A program made the translations under genes and the position numbers. 64,000 nucleotides of DNA from Rhodobium gokarnense. GTDB lineage: Bacteria; Pseudomonadota; Alphaproteobacteria; Rhizobiales; Rhodobiaceae. The DNA is taken from contig NZ_JAOQNS010000007.1 of assembly GCF_025961475.1 (NCBI RefSeq), positions 124,001 to 188,000 of the forward strand. The letters run 5' to 3'. The notes under the pieces were generated by a model that was given only the letters and a program-made list of their open reading frames with translations, searched no databases and was not told where the DNA came from. How positions within the stretch are numbered: the stretch's first letter is position 1; every line of letters begins with the position of its first letter. This document shows positions 1 to 11,550 of the stretch, one piece after another.

Positions 1-227
1 TAGACGAAGGTGATGATGAGGTGGTGGAGCGACGTCAGGGTGCCCTCGAACAGGCCGAAATGCAGGAAGCGCACGGCGCAGGACAACAGGAACATGAACC
101 AGACGAGCATGAATAGCGGTCGCCAGGTGATGGCGACGGCGCGGCCCGTCATCCACGCGGCGCCGCCGCCGATGACCAGCGTCAGAAAGAAGAACGGCAG
201 AAAGGTGTCTTCCCAGAAAAGGCCCAT
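1..227 (-). CDS. DUF6867-like small membrane protein, 3' part missing at window edge
   Basis: The minus strand from an ATG at 227 reads 75 codons to the window edge without a stop, so the gene is cut. The N-terminus (MGLFWEDTFLPFFFL...) has a hydrophobic segment at about residues 10-23, then GGGAAWMTGRAVA and a second segment at about 37-52, ending in FEGTLTSLHHLIITFV. This resembles the DUF6867 family as I remember it, a small integral membrane protein found next to livHMGF in Hyphomicrobiales. It lies 107 bp downstream of livF on the same strand, so it is probably the last gene of the liv operon. Function is unknown. The family name is from memory and is the least certain part; that it is a real gene is well supported by the continuous frame, hydrophobicity and context. 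Confidence 0.75.
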   Translation of the reverse strand, partial: MGLFWEDTFLPFFFLTLVIGGGAAWMTGRAVAITWRPLFMLVWFMFLLSCAVRFLHFGLFEGTLTSLHHLIITFV

Positions 228-334
228 GGTCGCTCCGTTGCGGGGTCCCTCGGCGCGGGACCGTCACCGCCAGTCCGTGTGTCTTGACGCAGGAAACCCG
301 CCGCGCTCGAACGATCGCCGGCGGGGGTCCCGCA

Positions 335-3254
<2,920 letters not shown>

Positions 3255-3260
3255 GTCCGC

Positions 3261-4196
<936 letters not shown>

Positions 4197-4206
4197 ATCC
4201 CCTCTC

Positions 4207-4225
4207 GCCCTTTTCGGGCTTTTTT
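4207..4225 (-). promoter_or_regulatory. Leader hairpin just upstream of the livH ribosome binding site
   Basis: On the minus strand this reads AAAAAA then GCCC-GAAAA-GGGC, followed at once by GAGAGGGG and the livH ATG. The four-base G/C stem sits immediately 5' of the Shine-Dalgarno. On the plus strand the same bases look like a tiny terminator with a six-T tract, but no plus-strand gene precedes it. A role in translation or transcript end formation is speculation. Confidence 0.35.
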
Positions 4226-4277
4226 GGATTGCTCTGAACGCGTTTTTTGGTGCGTTTATTTCAAAGGCTTAGCGTCG

Positions 4278-4306
4278 ATAGAACTGGTGAATGGAACGTT
4301 TGTCAA
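4278..4306 (-). promoter_or_regulatory. Predicted sigma70-type promoter of livHMGF
   Basis: On the minus strand a perfect -35 TTGACA (complement of 4301-4306) is followed after exactly 17 bp by TTCTAT (complement of 4278-4283), a weak -10. A start site would fall near 4270, giving a leader of about 75 nt before the livH ATG. The rest of the 4197-4549 gap holds nothing else I recognise. Confidence 0.5.
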
Positions 4307-4549
4307 TGCATACTGACACGGCACGCCCGCAATTTGTGCAGCGCAGCACGCGTTGGCAGGGCGGGTCCTTGCACTAATTCCCCGAAACAGCGGGCATCGC
4401 GGTGCCGCCTCCCACGGACCGCGGCTTTTGCGACACCTGCCCGCGACTTGCAGACGACCGCCCGGCGATGTGTTAGGGGTGGCGCGAATGCCCGGGAAGC
4501 GGCTTCGCGCGGTGCCGCGCGGGCTCAGGAAATGACGGTGGCTGGTGCG

Positions 4550-5059
4550 ATGACGAATGTGGACGATTTGTCCCGGATGGTGACGGGCGCAGACTTTCGC
4601 GAGGCGATGAGCCGGATCGCGAGCGCCGTCCATGTGGTGACCACGGACGGGTCGGCGGGCCGATTCGGGATCACCGTTTCGGCAATGGCCTCGATCAGCG
4701 ACGCGCCGCCGACCCTGCTTGCCTGCCTCAACCGCAAGAGCCCGGTCAACGAAGCGGTGACCAAGAACGGCGTCTTCTGCGTCAATGCGCTGTCGGGAGA
4801 GGCGGCGGCGATCGCCGACACCTTTGCCGGGCGCGGCGCGGCCGAGACCATGGAGGCGCGGTTCGCCGTCGGCGACTGGCTGACGCTGCAGACCGGGGCG
4901 CCGGTGCTGGCCGATGCGCTTGCCGCCTTCGACTGCCGCGTCGTCGACGTCGCCGAGGCCTCGACCCACAGCGTCTTCTTCGGCGAGGTCGTCGGCCTGA
5001 TGATCGCGCCGCCGCAAAGCGCGCTGGTCTATGCCAACCGCTCCTACCGCAGCGTCTGA
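4550..5059 (+). CDS. Flavin reductase family protein
   Basis: 169-residue protein of the flavin-reductase-like FMN-binding split-barrel family (PF01613), the small NAD(P)H:flavin oxidoreductase component that feeds reduced FMN or FAD to a partner monooxygenase. The core VHVVTTDG-GRFGITVSAM, then PPTLLACLNRKSPVNEAV and GVFCVNALS, is typical. No partner oxygenase lies next to it, so the physiological partner is unknown. I start at ATG 4550, which gives a family-like N-terminus (MTNVDDLSRMV) with GGTGG upstream. ATG 4532 is in frame but its AGGAA abuts the start. The open frame runs further upstream to 4247, but that part has no domain character. Confidence 0.85.
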   Translation: MTNVDDLSRMVTGADFREAMSRIASAVHVVTTDGSAGRFGITVSAMASISDAPPTLLACLNRKSPVNEAVTKNGVFCVNALSGEAAAIADTFAGRGAAETMEARFAVGDWLTLQTGAPVLADALAAFDCRVVDVAEASTHSVFFGEVVGLMIAPPQSALVYANRSYRSV

Positions 5060-5149
5060 GCGCCCGACAGCCGGCCGCAATGGCGCAGGCTCCGGCGGTT
5101 CTTAACGTATAACCGGGATATCCGTGCTGGCATCGCTCTGCCGTAATCA

Positions 5150-5186
5150 GTTGTTATGGATTCGCGGCTAGTCCCGCCATAACAAC
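5150..5186. promoter_or_regulatory. 10-bp perfect inverted repeat upstream of the GH114-RTX gene
   Basis: GTTGTTATGG (5150-5159) and CCATAACAAC (5177-5186) are exact inverted copies separated by 17 bp, ending 18 bp before the ATG at 5205. It has the size and spacing of a two-half-site operator or an mRNA hairpin in the leader. No matching site was noticed elsewhere in the window, so the regulator is unknown. Confidence 0.45.
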
Positions 5187-5204
5187 CGGTTTTCAGAGCA
5201 CGCC

Positions 5205-6914
5205 ATGGTGACCTTCAATACCCAGCACGGCCGCGTCGCCGTCAACGACTGGGGCTATCGCCTGCAGGGCAGCAACGGCAGCGAACTCGGCGCCGGCGGC
5301 CTTGCCAAGGCGTCGCACGACCTCATCGTGATGGACTATTCGCGGAACGGCCTTGACGGCGGCCAGTACAGCACGGCGCAGATCGACCGCATCCAGGACG
5401 GGCCGGGCGGGCCGGCGGTCGCCGCGGCCTATATCTCCATCGGCGAGGCGAGCGGCTTCCGGTCCTACTGGGACGATAGCTGGACCAGGGTCAGCGGCAA
5501 CAAGCCGAAGGCCTCCTATCCGTTATCGAACAGCGCGCCGGACTGGCTCGGGCCGGTCAATCCGGACTGGCCGGAATCGCGCAAGGTGCGCTACTGGGAC
5601 GACGACTGGCAGGACATCCTCTTCAACGACGCCAAGACCGGCTGGTTCGACAAGATCGTCGCGCAGGGCTTCGATGCGGCCTATCTCGACATCGTCGATG
5701 CCTATTACTACTGGGCCGAGGAGGCCCCGGCCTCAGTCAAGCGGGCGGGCGATCCGAACAGCGTGGAAATCGCCGCCAAGCGCATGGTGCAGCTCATCGT
5801 CGATCTCGTCGAGCATGCCCGCAAGACCAATCCGGATTTCTTCGTCATCCAGCAGAACGGCGAGTTCCTGATCAACGATCTGGGACCCGGCTATAAGGCG
5901 CTGAAGGCAAAGTACTACGACGCCGTCGGCGCGATCGCGGTGGAAGACACCTATTTCACCGGCGAGCGGGACGAGAACAACGATTTCGACCCGGATCTGG
6001 AAAAGATCGACGTCCTGAAGTCCGACTACCTGAAGAAGGGCGTGCCGGTCTTTGCCGTCGACTACGTCAACCAGAACAGCAAGGTCGAGGCGTTCTTCGA
6101 CGACGCGATCGGCGACGGCTTCATCCCCTATGCGGCGTTCTCGCGCGAGCTCGATGTGATGTCGAAACCGTTCGGCTCCACGCTGAAGGCGACGATCGGC
6201 TCGGACTTCCTGCGCGACGGCAATGACGGCGGCACCATCAAGGCGTTTGCCGGCGACGACACGGTGTTCGGCGCCGGCGGCAACGACAGCCTCCTCGGCC
6301 ACAATGGCGACGACCTGTTGGCCGGTGGCAAGGGCGACGACCAGCTCTTCGGCGGCAGGGGGCAGGACAAGCTCGTCGGCGGCTCCGGCGACGACAGGCT
6401 GCTCGGCCATGCCGGCAGCGACCGGCTTTTCGGCGATGCCGGCGACGACCGGCTCTACGGCCACAAGCATAACGACCGGCTCGACGGCGGCAGCGGCGAG
6501 GATACGCTCGTTGGCGGCACCGGCGCCGACACGCTTGCCGGCGGCAAGGACCGGGACCTGGTGCTCGGCGGCAACGGCGACGACCTCCTGTTCGGCGGCC
6601 GTCACGACGATACGATCGAGGGTGGGCGCGGCGCCGACACGCTGGTGGGCGGACCGGGCGACGATCTCCTCGTCGGCGGGCGCGGGCAGGACGAGTTCCG
6701 CATCGCGCCGCGCCAGGGCGACGACAGGATCGAGGACTTCAGCGCTGGTATCGACGACCTCGACCTCAGGGCCTTCGATTACGCGTCGGTCGCCGAGGCC
6801 AAGTCGCATTTCCGCACGGTGAACGGCAATGCCGTGTTCTCCGACGGCGGCACCACGGTCGTCATCGAGGACATAAGGGCAAACCAGATCGACGCGGACG
6901 ACCTCCTGGTGTGA
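5205..6914 (+). CDS. Secreted GH114-like glycoside hydrolase fused to C-terminal RTX repeats
   Basis: 569 residues in two parts. Residues about 1-325 resemble the MJ1477/TM1410 (GH114, endo-alpha-1,4-polygalactosaminidase-like) TIM-barrel family: VNDWGYRLQG, LIVMDYSRNG, AAYISIGEASGFR, a conserved W-rich stretch, and GFDAAYLDIVDAYYYW, where the Asp is the likely catalytic acid. Residues about 340-515 are a dozen or more glycine/aspartate nonapeptides (GGxGxDxLx), the Ca2+-binding RTX roll of type I-secreted proteins, followed by an acidic C-terminal segment suited to be the secretion signal. There is no N-terminal signal peptide, which agrees with type I export. No T1SS genes are in the window. 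Inferred role: extracellular cleavage of a galactosamine-rich polysaccharide or biofilm matrix. Confidence 0.85.
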   Translation: MVTFNTQHGRVAVNDWGYRLQGSNGSELGAGGLAKASHDLIVMDYSRNGLDGGQYSTAQIDRIQDGPGGPAVAAAYISIGEASGFRSYWDDSWTRVSGNKPKASYPLSNSAPDWLGPVNPDWPESRKVRYWDDDWQDILFNDAKTGWFDKIVAQGFDAAYLDIVDAYYYWAEEAPASVKRAGDPNSVEIAAKRMVQLIVDLVEHARKTNPDFFVIQQNGEFLINDLGPGYKALKAKYYDAVGAIAVEDTYFTGERDENNDFDPDLEKIDVLKSDYLKKGVPVFAVDYVNQNSKVEAFFDDAIGDGFIPYAAFSRELDVMSKPFGSTLKATIGSDFLRDGNDGGTIKAFAGDDTVFGAGGNDSLLGHNGDDLLAGGKGDDQLFGGRGQDKLVGGSGDDRLLGHAGSDRLFGDAGDDRLYGHKHNDRLDGGSGEDTLVGGTGADTLAGGKDRDLVLGGNGDDLLFGGRHDDTIEGGRGADTLVGGPGDDLLVGGRGQDEFRIAPRQGDDRIEDFSAGIDDLDLRAFDYASVAEAKSHFRTVNGNAVFSDGGTTVVIEDIRANQIDADDLLV

Positions 6915-6929
6915 GGCCGGGCCGGAGAC

Positions 6930-8186
6930 TTACCCGGCCCGTGAGAGCCAGGCCCTCGGCTCCGTCTCCTCGCGCCCGGCGCGGCCGGAGAGCGCCGCGC
7001 AAAGGTCGGCGATGGCGCCCAGCGAATGGACGGCGCGGAACTCGTCGACATGGGGCAGCATCGCCCGGACGCCCCGGGCGCGGGGCTCGAAGCCTTCGAA
7101 GCGCAGCAGCGGATTGAGCCAGACGAGGCGGCGGCAGGAGCGGTGCAGGCGGTCCATCTCGCGCGCCAGGTCCTCGTCGGAATCGCGCTCCAGCCCGTCG
7201 GTGATCAACAGAACGATGGGGCCGCCGGAGAGCACCCGGCGCGACCACAGCCGATTGAAATCGTGAATCGCGCTGGCGATGCGGGTGCCGCCGGACCAGT
7301 CCTCGACATGGTCGGTGCAGGCATCGAGCGCCTGGTCCGGGTCCTTCATGCGCAATTGTCGGGTGACGTTCGAAAGCCTGGTGCCGAAGAGGAAGGTGTG
7401 GACGCGGCGCCGGTGCTCCGTCAGCGCGTGCAGGAAATGCAGGAAGATGCGGCTGTACTGGCTCATGGAACCGGAGATGTCGCAGATGGCGACGATCGGC
7501 GGTGGCTGTTCGTCCGGGTCGCGGCGGCGCAGCGCAATGATGTCGCCGCCGGCGCGCATGCTCGACCTAAGCGACCTGCGCGGATCGATGCGCCGGCCGC
7601 GCGAGGTCGGCACCAGGCGGCGGGTGCGCACCCGGTCGAGCGGCAGGACGAGGTCGGCGAGCGCCTTCTTGGCGAGTGCGATCTCGTCGGCGGACATCTG
7701 CGCGAAGTCCTTCTTCTGCAGCACCTCGCGGCCGGAGACGGTCAGCGTCGCGTCGATCTCGATCTCCGGCTTCTTGACCTCGGTCGGGTTTTCCAGGCCC
7801 TCGAACAACGCCTTGGCGACGCGGGCCGCGCCGGCTTTGGCCTTTTCGCGCGAGGGCTGGGGCGGGGCGGTCGGCGAGAAGAGGGCGATCAGCTTTTCGA
7901 TCAGGCCGCGCGAGCGCCAGAACATGCGGAACGCCTCGTCATAGACGGGACGGTGCTCGCGCTTCTTCACGAAGATGGAATGGAGGGTCCAATAGAAATC
8001 GTCGCGGCTCTGGATGCCGGCGACTTCGACGGCGCGGATGGCATCGACGACGGCGGCCGGGCCGACCGGCAGGCCGGCATTGCGGAGCACCCGGGCGAAA
8101 TAGACGATGTTGTCGGCGAGCCGGCCGCTCGGGTCCGCCTCGGCGGGCGGTGTCGCGGAGCCGGTCGTGTCGGTCCCGGCTGTCAT
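6930..8186 (-). CDS. VWA domain-containing CoxE-like protein
   Basis: 418-residue protein with a C-terminal von Willebrand A domain. The metal-ion-dependent adhesion site reads DISGSMS (about residues 236-242), followed by FLFGTRLSNVT, DWSGGTRIASA and LLITDGLERD. It belongs to the CoxE family (DUF58/VWA-CoxE). CoxE works with the MoxR-type ATPase CoxD in maturing the Mo-Cu site of CO dehydrogenase, but many genomes carry a CoxE-MoxR pair away from cox genes, as here, where the client is unknown. I start at ATG 8186, which overlaps the stop of the MoxR gene (ATGA). The upstream continuation of the frame is only the shadow of that gene. It ends 15 bp from the convergent RTX gene. Confidence 0.9.
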   Translation of the reverse strand: MTAGTDTTGSATPPAEADPSGRLADNIVYFARVLRNAGLPVGPAAVVDAIRAVEVAGIQSRDDFYWTLHSIFVKKREHRPVYDEAFRMFWRSRGLIEKLIALFSPTAPPQPSREKAKAGAARVAKALFEGLENPTEVKKPEIEIDATLTVSGREVLQKKDFAQMSADEIALAKKALADLVLPLDRVRTRRLVPTSRGRRIDPRRSLRSSMRAGGDIIALRRRDPDEQPPPIVAICDISGSMSQYSRIFLHFLHALTEHRRRVHTFLFGTRLSNVTRQLRMKDPDQALDACTDHVEDWSGGTRIASAIHDFNRLWSRRVLSGGPIVLLITDGLERDSDEDLAREMDRLHRSCRRLVWLNPLLRFEGFEPRARGVRAMLPHVDEFRAVHSLGAIADLCAALSGRAGREETEPRAWLSRAG

Positions 8187-9130
8187 GCGCCGGCCGCCAC
8201 CTCGCGGCGCAGATCGTCGATCATCTGCCTTGTGCGGCTTCCCTTTATGCGGTCGATGTCGTCCTGGTACTTCAACAGCACGCCGAGGGTGTCGGAGACG
8301 GTTTCCGGGTCGAGCGCGAGCTGGTCGAGCTCGGTCAGCGCTGTCGCCCAGTCCAGCGTCTCGGCGACGCCGGGCTGCTTGAACAGGTCCTCCTCGGCGC
8401 GCAGCATCTGCACGAAGGCGACGATCTCGCGCGACAGGCGGTCGTCGACGCCGGGCACCTTGGTGGTGACGATTTCCAGCTCGCGCTCGGCCGTCGGATA
8501 GTCGACCCAATGATAGAGGCAGCGCCGCTTCAGGGCGTCGTGGATCTCGCGGGTGCGGTTGGTGGTGATGACGACGATGGGCGGCTGGGAGGCATGGATG
8601 GTACCGATTTCCGGGATCGTCACCTGGTGATCGGAGAGCACTTCCAGGAGGAACGCCTCGAAAGCCTCGTCGGCGCGATCGAGTTCGTCGATGAGGAAGA
8701 TCGGAGCGCCGCCGAGATCGGGTTCGAGCGCCTGCAGCACCGGGCGCTTGATCAGGAAGCGTTCGGAAAAGACGTCCTTGCCGAGGAGTTCGCGGTCGGT
8801 CTCGCCGGCTGCCTCGGCGATGCGGATCTCGACCATCTGGGCGGCGTAGTTCCACTCATAGACGGCGGTGGAAACATCGAGGCCCTCATAGCATTGCAGG
8901 CGGATCAGCGAGCGCCCGAGGGTCGCCGACAGCACCTTGGCGATCTCGGTCTTGCCGACGCCGGCCTCGCCCTCCAGGAACAGCGGCCGGTTCATCTTCA
9001 AGGACAGATAGAGCACGGTCGCCAGCGAGCGGTCGGCGATATAGCCGGCCGAGCGCAGCAGCGCCTCGGTCTCGTCGATCGAGGCGGGAAGGGCGGGCGA
9101 TCCGGGACCGGCGGGCGCTTCGGCCGTCAT
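8183..9130 (-). CDS. MoxR-family AAA+ ATPase (CoxD-like)
   Basis: 315-residue AAA+ chaperone-type ATPase. Walker A is GEAGVGKT (about residues 54-61), Walker B IFLIDELDRAD, and sensor-1/arginine-finger region ITTNRTREIHDALKRRC. MoxR proteins couple ATP hydrolysis to remodelling of a client, usually with a VWA protein encoded downstream. The 4-bp overlap with the CoxE-like gene fits that. The sequence YHWVDYPTAERELEIV is of the CoxD type. No carbon monoxide dehydrogenase or methanol dehydrogenase gene is nearby, so the substrate protein cannot be named. Confidence 0.92.
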   Translation of the reverse strand: MTAEAPAGPGSPALPASIDETEALLRSAGYIADRSLATVLYLSLKMNRPLFLEGEAGVGKTEIAKVLSATLGRSLIRLQCYEGLDVSTAVYEWNYAAQMVEIRIAEAAGETDRELLGKDVFSERFLIKRPVLQALEPDLGGAPIFLIDELDRADEAFEAFLLEVLSDHQVTIPEIGTIHASQPPIVVITTNRTREIHDALKRRCLYHWVDYPTAERELEIVTTKVPGVDDRLSREIVAFVQMLRAEEDLFKQPGVAETLDWATALTELDQLALDPETVSDTLGVLLKYQDDIDRIKGSRTRQMIDDLRREVAAGA

Positions 9131-9308
9131 GCGTTCTCCTCTCCGTCAGGTTCGTTTCTTTTCGCGCGCACTATAGGCGATTTGGCCGCATTGTCGCCGG
9201 TCGATTGCGGCGAAAATGCTGATGCCGGCCGTCGCGGCCTTTGCCCGGGGGCGAAGGTTTGACAAACTCCGGCGCAACTGCAGTGCACCCAAGAAGGAGG
9301 CCATCCCC

Positions 9309-10094
9309 ATGCCGACGATCGAGACGGACGACGGAACGACGCTCTACTACGACTGGGCCGGCAAGGCGGACGGGCCGGTGCTGGTGCTCTCCAATTCGCT
9401 CGGCGCAAGCCTTGGCATGTGGGACGATCAGGTCGCGGCCTTCGGCGCCAGATTCCGGGTCCTGCGCTACGACGACCGCGGCCACGGCCAGTCGGCGGCG
9501 CCCGAAGGTCCCTATACGCTCGACCGGCTCGGCAAGGACGTGGTCGCGCTCCTCGACGGGCTGGGGCTAGACAAGGTGCATTGGTGCGGGCTTTCCAAGG
9601 GCGGCATGCTCGGCATGTGGCTCGGCGCGAAACATCCGGAGCGGATCGAGCGCCTCGTGCTTTGCGACACCGCTCCCTACATGCCGCCCGCGGAGCTCTG
9701 GAACGAGCGGGCCGCGACCGCCCGCGACAGGGGCCTTGAGGCGATGGCCCCGGCGATCCTGGAGCGCTGGTTCACCGCGCCGTTCCGCGAGCAGTCTCCC
9801 GAGGCCGTGGAAAAGGTCCGCGCAATGATCGTCGCGACGCCCGGCGAGGGCTATGCGGCGACCTGCGAGGCGCTGCGCGACATGGACCAGCGGACGGCGA
9901 TCCGCAGCATCGAAGCGCCGACCCTCGTCGTCGTCGGCGCGGAGGATCCGGCAACGCCGCCGGACCAGGCGCGGGCTATCCACCAGGCGATCCCCGGAGC
10001 GCGCCTCGCCATCCTCGACAACGCGGCGCACCTGTCCAACATCGAGCAGGCGGCGATCTTCAATGAGGTGGTGCTGGGTTTCCTTGGCGGATAA
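9309..10094 (+). CDS. pcaD: Alpha/beta hydrolase, 3-oxoadipate enol-lactonase (PcaD) family
   Basis: 261-residue alpha/beta hydrolase. Nucleophile Ser96 lies in GLSKGG, the acid in GAEDPATPP and the histidine in AAHLSNIEQ; the last motif is very characteristic of PcaD. The N-terminal LYYDWAG and RYDDRGHGQS also fit. PcaD converts 3-oxoadipate enol-lactone to 3-oxoadipate in the protocatechuate branch of the beta-ketoadipate pathway. No other pca gene is adjacent, so the role could be a related lactonase or esterase. A strong ribosome site (AAGAAGGAGG, 9291-9300) fixes the start at ATG 9309; the frame extends upstream without coding character. Confidence 0.8.
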   Translation: MPTIETDDGTTLYYDWAGKADGPVLVLSNSLGASLGMWDDQVAAFGARFRVLRYDDRGHGQSAAPEGPYTLDRLGKDVVALLDGLGLDKVHWCGLSKGGMLGMWLGAKHPERIERLVLCDTAPYMPPAELWNERAATARDRGLEAMAPAILERWFTAPFREQSPEAVEKVRAMIVATPGEGYAATCEALRDMDQRTAIRSIEAPTLVVVGAEDPATPPDQARAIHQAIPGARLAILDNAAHLSNIEQAAIFNEVVLGFLGG

Positions 10095-10210
10095 CACTGC
10101 CTCAACGTTTCCCACGTCCTCCCGTCCGACGATGGCGCTCCGGCGAGACATTTCGCCGGTTGTGGAATCGCCTCTGCCCGGCAAAAGATGGCCAAAACGG
10201 GGGAACGACA

Positions 10211-10546
10211 ATGTCCAAGAGGGTTCTGGCTGCTGCCGTGCTGGCGGCTTTCACCGGCGTCGGAGTGGCCTCCTGCGAGGAGGCGCCGTCACCCGAGGAG
10301 CGCGGCCGCTCCATCGCCATGGAACACTGCGCGGCCTGCCACGCGACCGCCGCCGACGACGCGAGCGCCCTGCCGGAGGCGCCGGCGTTCCGCGACCTCG
10401 GCGCGCGCTACGATGTGGGCCTTCTGGAGGAGGCGCTCGCCGAGGGCATCATCACCGGCCATCCGGACATGCCGGAGGTGGTCCTGGACCCGGAGGATAT
10501 CGACGCCTTCATCGCCTATCTGCGGTCGATCCAGGTGCCGCGCTGA
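10211..10546 (+). CDS. Small class I cytochrome c, possibly a lipoprotein
   Basis: 111-residue monohaem cytochrome. Heme attachment CAACH lies near residue 39 and the likely axial methionine is in GHPDMPEV; the C-terminal helix DIDAFIAYLRSIQ is typical. The signal peptide MSKRVLAAAVLAAFTGVGVA is followed by SCEE. V-A-S-C fits a lipobox, so after signal peptidase II cleavage the protein may be lipid-anchored; ordinary periplasmic export is also possible. Start ATG 10211 is chosen because it opens with the signal sequence, although the frame is open from 10160. It stands alone between pcaD and the methyltransferase cluster, so its redox partner is unknown. Confidence 0.87.
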   Translation: MSKRVLAAAVLAAFTGVGVASCEEAPSPEERGRSIAMEHCAACHATAADDASALPEAPAFRDLGARYDVGLLEEALAEGIITGHPDMPEVVLDPEDIDAFIAYLRSIQVPR

Positions 10547-10556
10547 GGCGCTTTTG

Positions 10557-10593
10557 CCGACAAACCGTTTGACTTTCCGACAAAGCGTTTGAC
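10557..10593. repeat. Two 17-bp direct repeats 20 bp apart (candidate operator)
   Basis: CCGACAAACCGTTTGAC (10557-10573) and CCGACAAAGCGTTTGAC (10577-10593) differ at one base and are spaced at 20 bp, close to two helical turns. The first copy contains CAAAC-C-GTTTG, a perfect 5-1-5 palindrome. The pair sits 11 bp after the cytochrome gene and 62 bp before the first methyltransferase ATG. A regulator binding both copies on one DNA face is a reasonable inference. Confidence 0.5.
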
Positions 10594-10654
10594 CGGGCAC
10601 GGCCGCTGCGGCAAGGGTGCGGGCCTGTATCACCCGAACCTGCCTTTCTCAGCC

Positions 10655-11152
10655 ATGAGCCGACTTGAAGCCTTCATTGACCGCATGGTCGCGCAAAAGC
10701 GCCTCCTGGAGCACACGGCGCGCCTGATCGCCGATGTGCCCGGACCGGTGCTGGAACTCGGCCTTGGCAACGGGCGGTCCTTCGACCATTTGCGCGAGAT
10801 CCTGCCGGGGCGGGAGATCTTCGCCTTCGACCGCTCGATCACGGCGCATCCGAGCTGCGTGCCCGACGGCGAGCACATGATCGTCGGCGAAATCCGGGAG
10901 ACGCTGAAGTTCTGCGGGCCGCGGGTGAAGCGGCCGGCGGCGCTCGTCAATATCGACCTCGGCACCGCTGACGAGACGGCCGAGCTGGCGATCGTCCATT
11001 GGCTGTCGCCGCTGATCGAGGAACGGGTGGCGCCGGGGGGCTATGTCCTCTCCGACCTTGCCCTCGACTTGCCGGACTTCGACCTGGTCGCAAAGCCGGA
11101 GGGAACGGAGGCCTGCCAGCACCAGCTCTTTCAGAAGAGGGGGATGCCATGA
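10655..11152 (+). CDS. Class I SAM-dependent methyltransferase (Methyltransf_17-like), copy 1
   Basis: 165-residue methyltransferase. The SAM-binding motif I is VLELGLGNGRSFDHL, with an acidic residue in REIFAFDRS at the end of strand 2. The N-terminus MSRLEAFIDRMVAQKRLLEHTA matches the Methyltransf_17 (PF12692) family as I know it; substrate unknown. Its stop overlaps the start of the next gene (ATGA). A second gene of the same family lies 0.4 kb downstream with the same opening (MSRLxxFIxRMxAQxxLLxH) and the same layout, so the two arose by duplication. The start ATG 10655 is set by alignment to that paralogue. Confidence 0.82.
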   Translation: MSRLEAFIDRMVAQKRLLEHTARLIADVPGPVLELGLGNGRSFDHLREILPGREIFAFDRSITAHPSCVPDGEHMIVGEIRETLKFCGPRVKRPAALVNIDLGTADETAELAIVHWLSPLIEERVAPGGYVLSDLALDLPDFDLVAKPEGTEACQHQLFQKRGMP

Positions 11153-11526
11153 GCCGCAAGATCGTGTTCGCGTTTCCCGGCGTGACGCTGACGGCGACGC
11201 TGCGCGACACGCCGACGGCCGATGCCGTCTGGGCGATGCTGCCGGAGGATGCGCCGGTGCTGACCTGGGGCGATGAGGTCTATTTCTCCATGCCGACCGA
11301 GGCGGCGCTGGAGCCGGACGCCAAGGAGGTGGTGGAGGCCGGCGAGATCGCGTTCTGGCCGGAGGGCCGGATCATCGCCATCGGCTTCGGGCCGACGCCG
11401 CTGTCGCTTGAGGACGAAATCCGGCTCGCGGCGCCCGTCAACGTCTTTGCCGATGCCGACGGCGACGTGCGCGAGCTTGCCACGGTCGTTGCCGGTAACC
11501 GCGTCGTCGTGCGCCGGGCGGACTGA
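11149..11526 (+). CDS. Cyclophilin-like fold protein
   Basis: 125-residue protein of the cyclophilin-like (TM1367-type, PF04126) family. The hallmark segments are present: WGDEVYFSMP, VVEAGEIAFWPEGR, IGFGPTPLS and APVNVFADADGD. Such proteins share the cyclophilin barrel but most lack the prolyl-isomerase active site; their role is not established. The gene is translationally coupled to the upstream methyltransferase and followed 24 bp later by the paralogous methyltransferase, so all three are probably co-transcribed. What links a cyclophilin-like barrel to methyl transfer here is unknown. Confidence 0.8.
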   Translation: MSRKIVFAFPGVTLTATLRDTPTADAVWAMLPEDAPVLTWGDEVYFSMPTEAALEPDAKEVVEAGEIAFWPEGRIIAIGFGPTPLSLEDEIRLAAPVNVFADADGDVRELATVVAGNRVVVRRAD

Positions 11527-11550
11527 CGCCGTGACGACCGGACTTCGCCC

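Noticed and set aside
8183-9130. MoxR/CoxE genes as part of a CO dehydrogenase cluster
   Set aside because: No coxLMS genes lie within reach; the pair occurs alone in many genomes.
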